DNA of 64,000 nt from Suillus spraguei (lineage: Eukaryota > Basidiomycota > Agaricomycetes > Boletales > Suillaceae): NCBI GenBank assembly GCA_016800925.1, contig JABCPU010000024.1, positions 62,001 through 126,000 of the forward strand. Reading direction: 5' to 3'. The notes under the pieces are model-generated. The model was not told the origin of the DNA and made no database searches. It was given only the letters and a program-made list of their open reading frames with translations. The first letter of the stretch is position 1. Each line of letters starts with the position of its first letter. This document shows, one piece after another, positions 33,355-45,042 of this stretch. The position numbers and the translations under genes are program-made.

Positions 33355-34803
33355 TCATCTCTTTTTCCCTTTCTGTGTCATCTTTAGTACTACGCAATTC
33401 TGGCAATACCACTTCTTCGTTGAACTGGGAACTGCATTAAGGCCTGTACACGGCAGGTGGAACTGAAAATGGGTGTTAGTAATAGTCAGGGGAACACCAA
33501 TTCTCTAACCCATTCCAACTTGCAAGCGTCATTGTCACAAGCAATCATCTGGGATACAAGCAAGTTGTGTGAACATCATCCAAGCAAAGTCAAACACGAT
33601 GCTACGGACCGTTTCGTATGACACCTGGTTACAATAACAGTACCTCGGCTCGTTAGGATCTGCTTGAGCTTGAGCTGGAATCTTGAGCTTCACACTCCTC
33701 GTTGTGCGATTGGTTGGAATTTTCAAAACTTCCTCAGGAAGTGGTGGTGGAGTCTCAGATTCGGGCTCCGGTTTCTTGCGTGCCTTTCTACCCTTACCGG
33801 GTCTTGCAGACTCTATAGATAGCTCTTCTGTAGTTTCGTGAGGAAGAACGGTGGAAATCGCCGGGGAAAGTGAGGGTGTAGGGCTACGCTCCATGCGGGT
33901 AGGGCGTACCCAGCGCGGTACGACCAGGTCAGGAAGAAGTATCGGAGCGAGATGTGTCCCTGGACGAATCCCAAGAGAAATAGATGCTTCTTGCTCCTTG
34001 ATAGCTTGATCCAGAAGACGAATATGTCGGTCAACCTGTGCAACAGATTAGGATATGAAATCAAAAGAAAGGAGGGAGTACCGTTTCGTAAGCAGTTTGT
34101 GCAATATTCACCTTCTCCTCCGATGCACGAAGAGCTTCTTCTGATACCTGCGCAATCTGTTGCAGCAATTTCCGAGTTGTTTTTCCTGAAGAGGGTAGCT
34201 CGATAGACGGTGACTCCAGACTGGGCGCGATAGAAGCAGCAGGTCTCGCGTTATGTCCATTACTCAGTACTTCAGCGGGCAAGTCAATGTTTACTTGTTC
34301 GTCTGGAGGTGGCGAGCCTGCTGCCTGCATCGCCTTTGGATCTAATGTAACTAGTAAGGTCATATTACTCTGCTTTGTGTTGACTGTACCCTGCCACGAT
34401 GTAAGTTGTATACGCAGTGCAATATATTTCCGCACATTGTTCAATAAGTCTGCATGGTAGGCTAAAAATGGATACCTGCAGCTTGATTATACACGAGGGG
34501 AACTTGGATACACGTACCATTGCTTTGGTCATCTAGTTCACGTATGAGCGTGTACTGACGGTGAAGAGACAATGGAAGTTGCTCGAGTACTACGACATCT
34601 AATTCAGTAGATTGTTTTATCAGAATAGTCTTGATTAGCGCACTTTCATGATGTTCCTCCTTGAATGCATCCCAAATCTCGAGTTCCTTCCTCCGTTGTT
34701 CGGAGTCGTGCTCTTCTCCAGCAGTATCAGCATCTGACGTACGCTCTTCGCAGCGCTCCTCCTCAGCAAGAACAGCCTGAGAACGTCGACGCTTGCGAGA
34801 CAT
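33355..34803 (-). CDS. ING-family PHD protein (Yng/Pho23-like chromatin subunit)
   Basis: Subunit of histone acetyltransferase or deacetylase complexes that reads H3K4me3. After a charged head (MSRKRRRSQAVLAEEER), the ING N-terminal domain shows VLEQLPLSLHRQYTLIRELDDQSN, spliced to AYHADLLNNVRKYIALR, then KLLQQIAQVSEEALRASEEKVNIAQ-AAYE-like and VDRHIRLLDQAIKEQEAS. A Ser/Pro linker and KGRKARKKPEPE precede the C-terminal PHD finger: RYCYCNQVSYETMIACDNDACKLEW spliced to FHLPCTGLN...KKWYCQNC. All expected Cys/His ligands are present. A lysine-rich tail ends at 33355. About 400 residues. Yng2 versus Pho23 identity cannot be settled by eye. CACGTGAC lies 59 bp upstream. Confidence 0.93.
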
Positions 34804-35310
34804 AATAGTAGTTGTTTCACAAACTCGCGGACCGCTGCGGACCTTGAATTACACACTTGAACACGTGACAATTCGTTGAATATGACAAATGCTCAGATAG
34901 TATCGCAGCTTCTTTGCAGAGCCTTGTGTCAACAACGTGCATAGCCATTACTGTGTTTCCTATTCTGCGGGGAATTAGGGCATCGTTATTCGCACTGTAC
35001 ATCAGCTTTACAGAAAATTCACGGTAACTCTTGTGTGTTATTGATGAAGTTACCTGAGTTGACTCGAGTCAGCATTGTTATCAACTTATATGATTTTACT
35101 AAAAACACAGAAGTCACTGAAGCTTTATATATCAGGCGTCACAATCCAAGTTTAGGCGCGTCTAGAACAAGCTGGAATGGACTCCACCGCAGTGGTGGGC
35201 ATGCGTGTACAGCATGTCGGCTGTCCAGAAAACACGCAGAAAACTCCCCTAATAAGAGACGCTACGTATCGCATCTCATAACGTTCCCGTGTCCTGTAGG
35301 AATTTTTCTC
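34804..35310. other. Divergent intergenic region ING gene/kinase
   Basis: About 500 bp with CACGTGAC at 34862-34869 near the ING start. An open frame from 35035 runs in frame into the kinase start at 35311, but its residues show no conserved feature. The start at 35311 is therefore preferred for the kinase. No RNA gene is seen. Confidence 0.5.
34862..34869. promoter_or_regulatory. CACGTGAC octamer upstream of ING gene
   Basis: It lies 59 bp upstream of ATG 34803 on the minus-strand gene, the same distance as at NUF2. Confidence 0.5.
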
Positions 35311-37673
35311 ATGAGCGTATTTAACACCATCATGAGCCCAGCATTGGGAGTTCTCGAGATAGCTGGTGCTGCATCTGGTGTCCCGTACGCCCAGGGGGCT
35401 GGAATGGCACTCCAGGCTATCAACACCGCTTGCAACCAAGTGGCTATCCACAAGGTGCATATATTTCGCTTTCAGCGGCAGTTACTCTAACTTAAGACAC
35501 AACGTTATCCCTGTCAGCGCAAGTCTGCCCAACTTGCTCACAGATGCACTTCGTTGCTGAACTTGATCAGTGATCATGCAGTTGGACCCGCTAGCGATGA
35601 GATGCGATCCTCCTTAGAAGACGCTGAATTGTGCGTCGTCTGGCTTCCGTTGAAAAAATGTTTATAGCATCCAAACAGTGTCCTGTATGCTGTACGAGAC
35701 CGCATACAAAAGTGGTCACGATATAGCAAAGTGAAAAGCTTCTGTGTGTGTTGTGGCTATGACGAGTTTCCGTGTACTCACACGATGCCTTAGTCAAGAG
35801 CTCTCAAATAGAAAACGACCTGGATAGGTGCCAGAACGACGTAAATGCAGCTATGGAACGCCTGCATGTAAGCCCACTCCTGCTACTTGTGCTCGCCTTA
35901 TGTTGAAGCTTTTGACAGGTCAAAAATCCCCTATCTGTTATGATCATGCAGAAAAAATCCATGGACCTCATGAAAACGAATCAAGATCGCATCGAGGAAA
36001 AGCTGGCACAGTTGATGATATCCCCACAGCAGGTGTTTGACGCAGTCCAACGGCACAACGCTGGTGGTCAAGATGCTCTTGATCTCATGAGAACCGGCCA
36101 GGAGGCAAGTTCTGGTGGTGCTTGATGTTTTTCTTTCTTAGATGCTCATTATTCCTATGCAGCGCTTGATACAACTATACTCACAAGTACCACGCGAGAA
36201 CTCCCAGTCACCAGACCAAATGTTATTTGGGGGAGGAATGGTTGAATCCCCATTATCCTCCCGTTCCTCCTCGCTGGAGGTGACAGTGCAAACTCAGATT
36301 CAAAGTGCTTTGACAGATTTACGGCGCCTGACAAAAATACCTCCGACACTCAAAGTCTTGAACAATCAGGTCAAAAAGGTTGGCGGCTCTACTCCGGTAT
36401 GCTCTGGAACGTACAGCGACATCTGGCTAGGAGAAATGTTGGGAGAGAAAGTGAACCGCTTCTTGGAGATGTTCTATAACTGGATGACTGACACCTCTGC
36501 AAGGTCGCACTCAAAACCTTGCGCAGTATCACTGACCCTACGAAAGCCAGAAGAATGACTAAGGTATGTCGTAGTTTTCGTTTACATGATACAACTATTA
36601 TTGATATGTCATAGCGTTATGAGCACGAAATGAATGTGTGGGAAAAGCTTAAACACGACAACATTCTGACAATTCACGGTGTCATCACCAACTTAAACCC
36701 TATTCACATCGTAAGATCCCTGCTCCTGTAATCATGTTTATCACCTGATAAAACTCTACGCTCCATGCAGGTGTCGACGTGGCAAGAAAATGGCAATGTA
36801 CTAGAGTATGTGATGCTGGAATATGCAGTACATCGCCGTTCTTATTTGTGCTCAGATATCGCACCAAGAACCCTGACATCAACCCCCTCACTTTGGCAAG
36901 TATGCTAGTAGCCCAATCATTGGCTCGAAACTCATCTTGATAATACTCAGCTCGCACAAGCCGCAAGGGGCATCAAGTATCTTCATGGAAGCAACATTGT
37001 TCATGGGAATCGTAAGTGTATCTTCGTACTTCGTGAGGACAATCATTTTGACTTTACGACTAGTGAAATGTGTAAGTCGCTTTGATTTGCAAGCAGATAT
37101 GTTCGTTCACAATTTCGAACCAGAATAATATGTTGGTTTCCTCCGAGGTGCGTGACCTTCTCCATTTCAGTTAATAGCAAGGGTCTGATTCAGTTCTCAA
37201 TGTAGGGTGTAGTATGCATAGGTGATTTTGGGCATACTCAGGTCCTAGACGAAGTGCTCGGGAGGGAGGGATTCACCGCTTATACTGGGGCCTCCAACGT
37301 GCGTTGGAATGCTCCGGAACTCTTGGGTGGCGATGATGTCAAGCCTACCAAAGCCAGCGACGTCTTTGCGTTCGGAATGTCCATCCTGGAGCTTGTAACT
37401 AAGCAGGCACCCTATTCGCACAGAAAACGTGATCTCACTGTCATCAGGGACATCAACGACGGACATTTACCTCTTCGCCCAACTGAGCCGGAAGATGTCT
37501 CACGATGGATGCATGATCAACTATGGGATCTTTTAAACAGATGTTGGTATTTCATGGCTTCGGAGCGGGTGAATATTGGAGAAGTCACAATCTGTCTTGA
37601 GGGACTCGCGGAATACCTTGGGAACCATCCAAATTGGCAGACGGACGAGGCCGATGTTGAGATCGTTAAATAA
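35311..37673 (+). CDS. TKL-like kinase with helical N-terminal domain and HGN catalytic loop (probable pseudokinase)
   Basis: The architecture resembles proteins common in mushroom-forming fungi. An N-terminal four-helix-type domain (SPALGVLEIAGAASGVPYAQGAGMALQAINTAC, then RKSAQLAHRCTSLLNLI and RDRIQKWSRYSKVKSF) is reminiscent of MLKL-type adaptors. After a linker with LRRLTKIPPTL comes the kinase domain. Its Gly loop reads SGTYSDIWLGEM, the Lys strand VALKTLRSI, then YEHEMNVWEKLKHDNI and ARGIKYLHGSNIVHGN. The metal-binding loop is GDFGHTQVL, followed by VRWNAPELL and ASDVFAFGMSILEL. The catalytic loop, reconstructed across an 8-nt microexon (37064-37071), is HGNLKCNNMLVS. Asn replaces the catalytic Asp of the HRD/HGD motif, so activity is doubtful. 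About ten short introns. It is convergent with LAA1, 47 bp apart. Confidence 0.85.
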
Positions 37674-37720
37674 AATACTGTTCTCGCGCATGTCATAATC
37701 TATGCATGTACATGTGATAA

Positions 37721-40700
37721 TTAAAATGATCTCAGAGAGATCTGCGGTTTCATACTTTGCTGCACTGCGCCCGCCGTGCCTTCGACAGCCTTCCGAATAG
37801 ACATTTCGAGTACTTCCCGAATAGAGGGGTCCAGCTGAGTAGTGGCTTCTTTGAAGGACCCAGGCGAGCCAGCTGCCAAGGAGAGCAAGTGTGCTATGCC
37901 ACTAGAATGTATCGTCGATGAAGGCACCTGAGATGGGCGTAAAAGTAACGTGATAGTTGGTAGTAGGACACTCAAAAGACGGGAGCCTGCACAATCAAAG
38001 TCAACTATCATGTGGTATTGAACCAAATCCGCGAGTACTGGTACTAACGTTGTTCCTCTTTAGCCAGCGAGACGAGTGTCGTAAATGTTTTCCAAACCTC
38101 GTCTATCGAGATGGCTTGCTGCTCTGACATGGTTCCGTCATCCACCCAAGGTACCATTTTGGCAACATATTGGATTAGTGCAGGAAGAAGCAGACGAACG
38201 CAGGCTCGAAGAAGTTCACTTCCAGACGCAGCGATTGCAAGGGTTTTGGCACAGTGAACAGCCACAATAGCCATCTGCTGAAACGCAAAAGCGAGCGCTC
38301 AATGACACGCATGAAAAAAATTGTAGGAGAGGGATACCTGGTCGCCTTCTTCAAGCTTTTGAGATATAAGGAAGAACAGGTGCTCCACCACATCACGAGA
38401 AACCACCACTTGTGAAGGAATCACAGTCAAGATGAGCACCGCCGCGAGAAGGTTAGTCTTGACTTTTCTCGACGAAATCAAACCTTCGCGTCCCCTATGT
38501 TGCTTTAGCCTCCCATAAACAAGTAACTATTTCAAAAGCAAACCTCATTTCGTCCACGTTCAAAAGACACGAAGACAATAAGCCATGGATAAGCTTCCCG
38601 TAACGTTCGCGAGTATCAGGATGGCATGGAACGGCCAACAAGGATCTGAAAGCCGGAAGAGTAGGGGTCACCAAATCCGCTTCCGATGTTTCGTCTTTCA
38701 GTAGTTCTGGAAACGGGGGGTCATGCAAAAGAAATCGCTGATGATATTTTCGTACCGCCATAGAGCATACAACCTATTCCCCGTACATCCTCCCGAACAA
38801 CAGATTCTATTGTCGAGGCAATGAGGTGGAAAGCACCCAGGGAGCCAGAAATCATCTTTGCAATATCAGAAGGATCGCCTTCTGCAAGAACATTTATCGT
38901 GTTGTGTGACCGCGTAAAGGTTAAAAGACTTACGAATCGACGACGTTCCTGGATTGTGACGAGAGTGCCGAAGGGTGTAGGCAAATATCTTGAGACAATG
39001 AGTGAAAACCGAATCCGGAGGAATGGCTGCATTACTCTGACTCCCCTTGTTGCTGGACTGCATGTGAGATTCTGGTGAAGGTTAATTTATGGAAGACTCG
39101 CCTGAGAGTGCCTCCGGGTGCATATTGGCCGAAGTGTTTGACAAAAGTGGTCAGGACAGTGATCAGGTGAATGAGTACCTCTGCAGATTCTGTCATAGCC
39201 ATTCGATGACTGAGACTCATGAATTCTTGAAAGATAGTAGGCTCCAATACAGCTTTCCCTGAATAGCGAGGATCGAGAAGGCATTTCAGTGCCCCCAGGC
39301 AGGCGATCACTGTGTCAACTCGTAAGCTGATGTCTGACGAGGACGTCGCGAGTGCTTCATATATAAGGCCAAAGAGGGGGAAGAAAAGGGGGGCTGGTCC
39401 TTCTGCCGCGGAGTCGATACCATTAACAGACGACCCTACCTCCTTCCCAAGGATGGCAGCTGAAATGTATTGATCGGAGTGGTTCATGGCGTTGGCGACA
39501 GCCTGTAAGATCGTTACCCAGGAAGAAGCATAGTACTAAAAATGTGAGATTCGTTGATAATAATCAGTCGGTCAGATTGGAACTTACTGGGAGCAGAACT
39601 ACTTTGCCGAGGCTCGCATAAGATGGGTCTAAAGCCACCGCTGACGCATCGTGTATAAATTCGGAATCTGCCCGAATGACAGCATAGTCGCGAAGGCTCC
39701 CAATCCATTGTGGTGCCAAGACCGATCTATATGGTTTGATGACATCCAAAAGGTACGTCTGCCCAGAACTAGCAATTTCCAGACGAGCCCATGCGGAGAG
39801 GATAGAAACCCTCAACATGCCTGATGCATTTGGGCTCAAGTCCACAAAATTACCCATAGTTAAGTTGCCAGATTCTTGGAAAGCATGAATATCTTTATAG
39901 ATGGGATATTTAGATATGCCTACCGTCAACCTCTCCGAGTGCTGTTGTGAGTTGTTTAAGAATTCTCCCCATTCGATTTACATCTTTGACAACGCCACAA
40001 CCAACAAATACTGCGCAGGCATCGATGGCAGAAGACAGAATTTCAGGAGTGGAATCTGGAGAGAAGGCGGGAGTAAGTGCAGCTGTGATAGGTGCTTGAT
40101 GTTGCTCAAGCAGGAGAGCATCTGGATAGTCAGGGTCTGGGGCTTGGCAAAACACCTATTGAAAATGCATAAAAGAAAAGTGATACAAATCGCAGTGCAC
40201 CTACCTGGATGACATCACGTAATACGACCAAACCTTCTAATCGTATCTCTGTGACATATGCCGCAGATGCTGTGAAGGCCATTTTGATCAAATCTGGAAC
40301 ACGAGACACAAGGAGGCCGTTCACTGCAATGCCGTGGCTACGAGCGAAAGGTATGTCGATGTGCTCTCTACGTCCAGAGCGTGCAACTAGTGTGCAGATT
40401 TCGTGTAAACATCGCAGTGCAAATAGTTGCGTCCTCCAGCGTGATGTAGTAACCATGGCTATGTTGCCTTGCCGTGTGTCATCGTTTGACACGGATGCAC
40501 TCAACGATTGACCTTCGTCGTCCATGAGGCTGTTGGCTGTATCGACCACTTTCTGGGAGGCATTTATGCGTAACATAATCCTCTGGCAAAGGTCAATCCA
40601 AGCGGATGGATTGTGGATCGCAGTCTGGAGTAGCCAGCTTGAAATCACATTTCTGACTCCGTCGATCGATGGGTCACCGTCTAGCATTCCAAACAAATCC

Positions 40701-43700
40701 TCCACAAGACGATCTCCACCTAATCGGGACATCGCTAGAGCATCTTTCTGTACCAATTGATAAAGGGCATCGATTGCTGCGAGTTTAAGGCATCTTCTAG
40801 GTGAACTAAGGTGTCTTCTGAAACGATTAACGATCTCGGGGACGTCCACATGCTCAGGAGCAAACATGAGGAGATGCTGGATGCACCGTATAGCTTCCAC
40901 TAAGATGGGTTCATCATCTTCCACTGAAAATTCGTGGACAAGGTCAAGCACGATTGTTCTCGTCCTTGGAGAGTCGTGAACATCAGGGCCAAGTATAGTG
41001 ATGATCGCATCTAGAATATAGCAGACAAGGGGGTAAGCTTGCAAGTCACCGCCAATATTGGCGTTGTTCAGTGTCCCCCCTTCAGCTTCGTGAGTGTCCG
41101 ACAGGTATATTTTGAGCAGCATTCTCAGGGTGCTTGACACGAATGGAGCGAAGGCCAAACTAGCGGCGTTGATGACATGTCCCAGTGCGCGGAGGGACCA
41201 GAAGTGGACCAACGGATGAGAATCATTGCTCAATGACATGAGAAGGTTCACCGTTGTTTTTAAGATGGGAGCTGCAGCAAGTCCACCGACATGGCTGTAT
41301 AGAGACCCGAACGCAAGCGCACAGCCAGCTCGCCCTTGGGGATCGCGGTTGTTTACAATGTGATCTACCAATATCTTGGTTTGACTCGTCAAAAAGGAGC
41401 TTCCAGATATGTTGGCAAGGCGCCCAATGGCCTCGCTGCTAGCAGATCTTAGGGCGGGGTCACCATCCACAAGAGCATCCTGCAAGTGAGACTAAGAACT
41501 CATAACCAAAGTATAGTCTAAAGGTAAGCTCACTTTCAAGAATGCTCCAAGAGCTGAAGTGACCTGAGAGTGCCCAAGGGTATCCTTAGATTGACGATGA
41601 TGGGAGATCATGGAGACACGCAATGCTCGTACGATGGCCACAACACTATTCAACATTACAGCGGCCCTCCTTCCAGCGTTCTTGTCAAGCTTCGGAGACC
41701 GATTGGACTCTATCAAGTGACTGATTGTGCGCAGAGTAGTACTTAAGTCTTGGGCTGGCAACAGCTGAGAGAATAGTTCGATAGCGGCGTCACAGACTGA
41801 TGACACAGGTGGTGGGGCATTGAAAGACCGACTTTCCTCTTCTGACGGGTTTATCATAGAAAGAGAAAGTGTGTCGTGCTCACAAGCTCCTAGTATGGGC
41901 TTGCGTAGCTAGATGTGTAGATCAATATTGGCAGGAAGGTACACATATGACAATGTCTTACCAGCGCACTTATCGAGTGTTCTATGCTATCGCTATTGCT
42001 GTGACCTCGGCGAGGACTTTCAGACGCTGTGCTTTGGTCGACCCCGTCTTCAGATATTTCGAGTGTAGTGAGTCCATATGCATAACCATCTGTCATCTGC
42101 CAGATTGAAGTGAAACTGCCGGAGGTAGATGCAATCGAGGCTTGCATTGCAGATATGTTGTCAATATCGGGACCCGCGAAAACAGTAAGGACGGACTGCA
42201 ATAAGCTTGATTGGACAGAATCCGTCAAAGTGGAAATTCCAAGAGCGGAGAAGCACTGGTATACTCTATGTCGAAGAGAGGCCTCGCGAGTTCGAATAGA
42301 CGGTCCAGTATCTTCAGTTACCGAGGGTCCGGAAACTTCAATAGTCTGTGACAAGAACACATTTGAAAATGAGAGGGCATTTCCAAGTAGAGATGAGATT
42401 CTCCGAGCAACATCAAGAGTGGTGAGTTGGCTATTGTGAAGCAAAAAACAAAGGATTGCCCCAAGCGCACTTTCGCGTACATGCAGGAGAAACTTCCACT
42501 CGGCAGTTGACCGGCCTGAAACATTATCTTTCGCAGTAGGTTTCGGTAATGCATTACGCCAAAGTACCAGTAGCTGAGGTAGATGTGAGCGGACAAAATT
42601 TGGTCCGAGCAGCATCAGCGATGCAATCAACGTCCAGGCAACTTCAACCTCTACTCCTGCGACATGAACATCATGGTCACTGGCGCGCTTAAGGAGTTGA
42701 GTGGCAGTATCAAGAACGCTGGCTGACACATCAAAAGACACGTATAGGGGGCGATGTGGCACAATGGCGACAAGAGCCGCCAAACCATAGGAATGACCAA
42801 GTGTCCGGCGATCAATGTCCGAAGGAGCTGCAGGGGATTGAAGGGATTCGATGTCGTGTTGTAAAGACTCTGCAATCGCCAACATTGCCTTCGGTAGACG
42901 GAGGGGCGTAGAATAGCAGAAACAACGGAGGGTCCAACTCGCATTGACACGAACTGAGTGACTTGGATGCGTAAGCAGCGCCATCAATGGTACAGATACT
43001 GCGTCCTACGTCAAGTTTAGGAATGTACCAAAGTTCCGACTTCGCAGGACTTACCTGAACCGGGGGAGGAGCATTACCCAGTTGTTGCAACAAGCCTGCA
43101 ACCTCCTCCAGCGCTATTGTTAGGATAGATGAAGATGGAGCCACCTGCCCCGGCATTAATGCTGGCCATCTTTTCAAGTATGATGAAGAAAGATCTTGAA
43201 TTGCAGCTATTTGTCCCTGTTCAGTCAGCATTCGTACTGCTATTAGCTCTCGTAGAAGAGCGCCGACTAGCTTTCGAATAAAGAGTTTGTCATATCTCGT
43301 GGCTCCATTCTTGGGATAGGAGACGATCTCGGTCATGAGGTGACCAACGAGTAGAGAATAATTGGCTTCCACGAATGTTGGCCCGAGTTTTGCCAGCAGT
43401 GTGACATAAAACATGAAGATTCCCGCACGGGTTTTGCGGCTATGAGCTTTGTTAAACTGGGTGGAGATTTGTAATAGCATATCTCCCGGCGTCAAAAGAG
43501 CTTTGGCGTTTTCGGCTGCGATATGTGCAGGAGTAGAGATATCGGAGTCTTCTTGTTCCTTCTTGCCTTTTTGAGACTGCTCTGCGACTGCCACAACACG
43601 TTCTACCTGGGTAGCCGCGAGCATATGTCCCACTAGCTGTGCCAGAGATTGTGTTGTCACCTGGTCACCATTTTCAAGACTTTTAACGCAAATGTTCATG

Positions 43701-44681
43701 ATCGACTCCACATCTGCCAGCGTGATGGAGTCTTCGGGAGTATATACGATCGCCAAGACCTGCCGCACGGTTCAGTTCGCATAATATAATTCACATGCAA
43801 GAATCTCACAGCAGCAGCAGCTCGCTGGACGGGGAGAGCTTTATCAGTTAAACCGTTCTTCATTTGCTTGATTATGTCTTTGGCGAGTGAGTCACTCAAA
43901 GCCTTCTTGGCTGAAACCAGGGTTTTCCGGAGCATAGTGAGTGCATGATATCGGACGTGCGGTGACTTTGATTATAATGAGAAAACAAAAAGCGAACAAC
44001 CAGCAAATGTTTCTCGCACCGCAGATGACTTCAATGTTTTTGTGGCGATAGTAGCGGTTTCTGCCATAAAGGACATGAACTACCTCGGGCGATCAGGCCG
44101 CTATCAGAAAAGAGGGAAATATCGAACCTGGGAGCCGAAGGCCTCCATCAACTCTCCAATCGTCCAGAATGCGGCGCTATAAGCGGAATGTCATTCGAAA
44201 GTACTGATAAAGCATGGATTTCGCGCTGACATTCTGGTCGAGTCCTTATCCATAGCTTTGATGTCAGAAGCCGGTTTGAGCAACACCCTTAGCGTGTCAA
44301 ATAATGACCTGGATTCCCCACGATGATACAAGACTAGAAGGCATCTTGCAGCTAGATTGCGAAGCGGTCGACCAGGATATGGTATGGCTCCGAGGGTATA
44401 AGCACTTTCAGTAGCGCGGCTTCTACTGAAGCTTGAGTCTCCTTGAGTGTTTCCTGCAAAATGTAAAATTGCAAGGAAATGCAGCTATTATGAATCCACA
44501 TACGGTGCTCGCATTTCTGAGACTTCTCTCCAGATTCGACAACCACTGAAATAAGTAGAGCTCACCACTGTCGGCAAGTGTCAATTGGTTCTGCTTGTTG
44601 TGTAAGCAAACTTTCACATCAATTGCGAATTAATGCATGACATACCTCATCTAATTCTGCAATTTCTCCCTTGAATCCCAT
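37721..44681 (-). CDS. LAA1: Laa1/HEATR5, giant HEAT-repeat AP-1 clathrin adaptor accessory protein
   Basis: Large cytosolic HEAT-repeat protein that helps recruit the AP-1 clathrin adaptor to the TGN/endosomes. The 5' exons (from ATG 44681) give GFKGEIAELDE, then QNQLTLADSGELYLFQWLSNLE, as in the family. Next comes the characteristic PGRPLRNLAARCL block near 44380. Long exons encode helical repeats, for example LTHPSHSVRVNASWTLRCFC (near 42.9 kb), GGTLNNANIGGDLQAYPLVCYILDAIITILGP (near 41.0 kb), and a terminal GSFKEATTQLD...KPQISLRSF ending at 37721. The total is about 2,000 residues. The frame of the exon carrying EAALLKVLIPSEPY shifts by one base relative to PGRPLRNL near 44382, an apparent one-base loss. 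Single short introns separate most exons. CACGTGAC lies 156 bp upstream. Confidence 0.9.
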
Positions 44682-45042
44682 GATCCGTAAGATTGAAGAA
44701 CTCTGAAGCTGCAGCACTGGAGCTCGAGGAACGAGGAGGCGATGTCACGGTACTACTCGGCCAGTAAGAACTTAAGTGATGCTACTAGTACCAGTAGTGT
44801 AGCTAGTATGTAGTGATACTTGTGGTGGCAGTACAGCACGTGACAAATTTAGACTGCATGACGTAAGGTGGTGTCGTGAGCCAATTAAAACATCGTGTAG
44901 CTCGACAAGCCCAGCCGCTGGTATGGACAATATTTATCAATTCAATCATTCACATACAAGAGGCAGTTTGTGAGATAAAATGCGATACAATTGGAAAGTG
45001 GCGGCCCGGGACAGTAAAGATTTAACGGGTCATACACGCAGA
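44682..45042. promoter_or_regulatory. LAA1 promoter and RFT1 3' region, with CACGTGAC octamer
   Basis: CACGTGAC is at 44837-44844, 156 bp upstream of the LAA1 ATG. Repeated AGTA/TAGTA words (CTACTAGTACCAGTAGTGTAGCTAGTATGTAGTG) lie between. Both neighbours are on the minus strand, so this holds the RFT1 3' end as well. Confidence 0.45.
44837..44844. promoter_or_regulatory. CACGTGAC octamer upstream of LAA1
   Basis: It lies 156 bp upstream of the LAA1 start in the gap between LAA1 and RFT1. It is the same octamer as at the SAE2-like gene, NUF2 and the ING gene. Confidence 0.45.

Noticed and set aside
35035..35310. N-terminal extension of the kinase
   Set aside because: In frame but without conserved residues; the start at 35311 fits the helical domain directly.
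40130..41485. A separate 451-residue gene
   Set aside because: It is one long exon of LAA1; flanking exons continue the HEAT repeats in the same direction with short introns.
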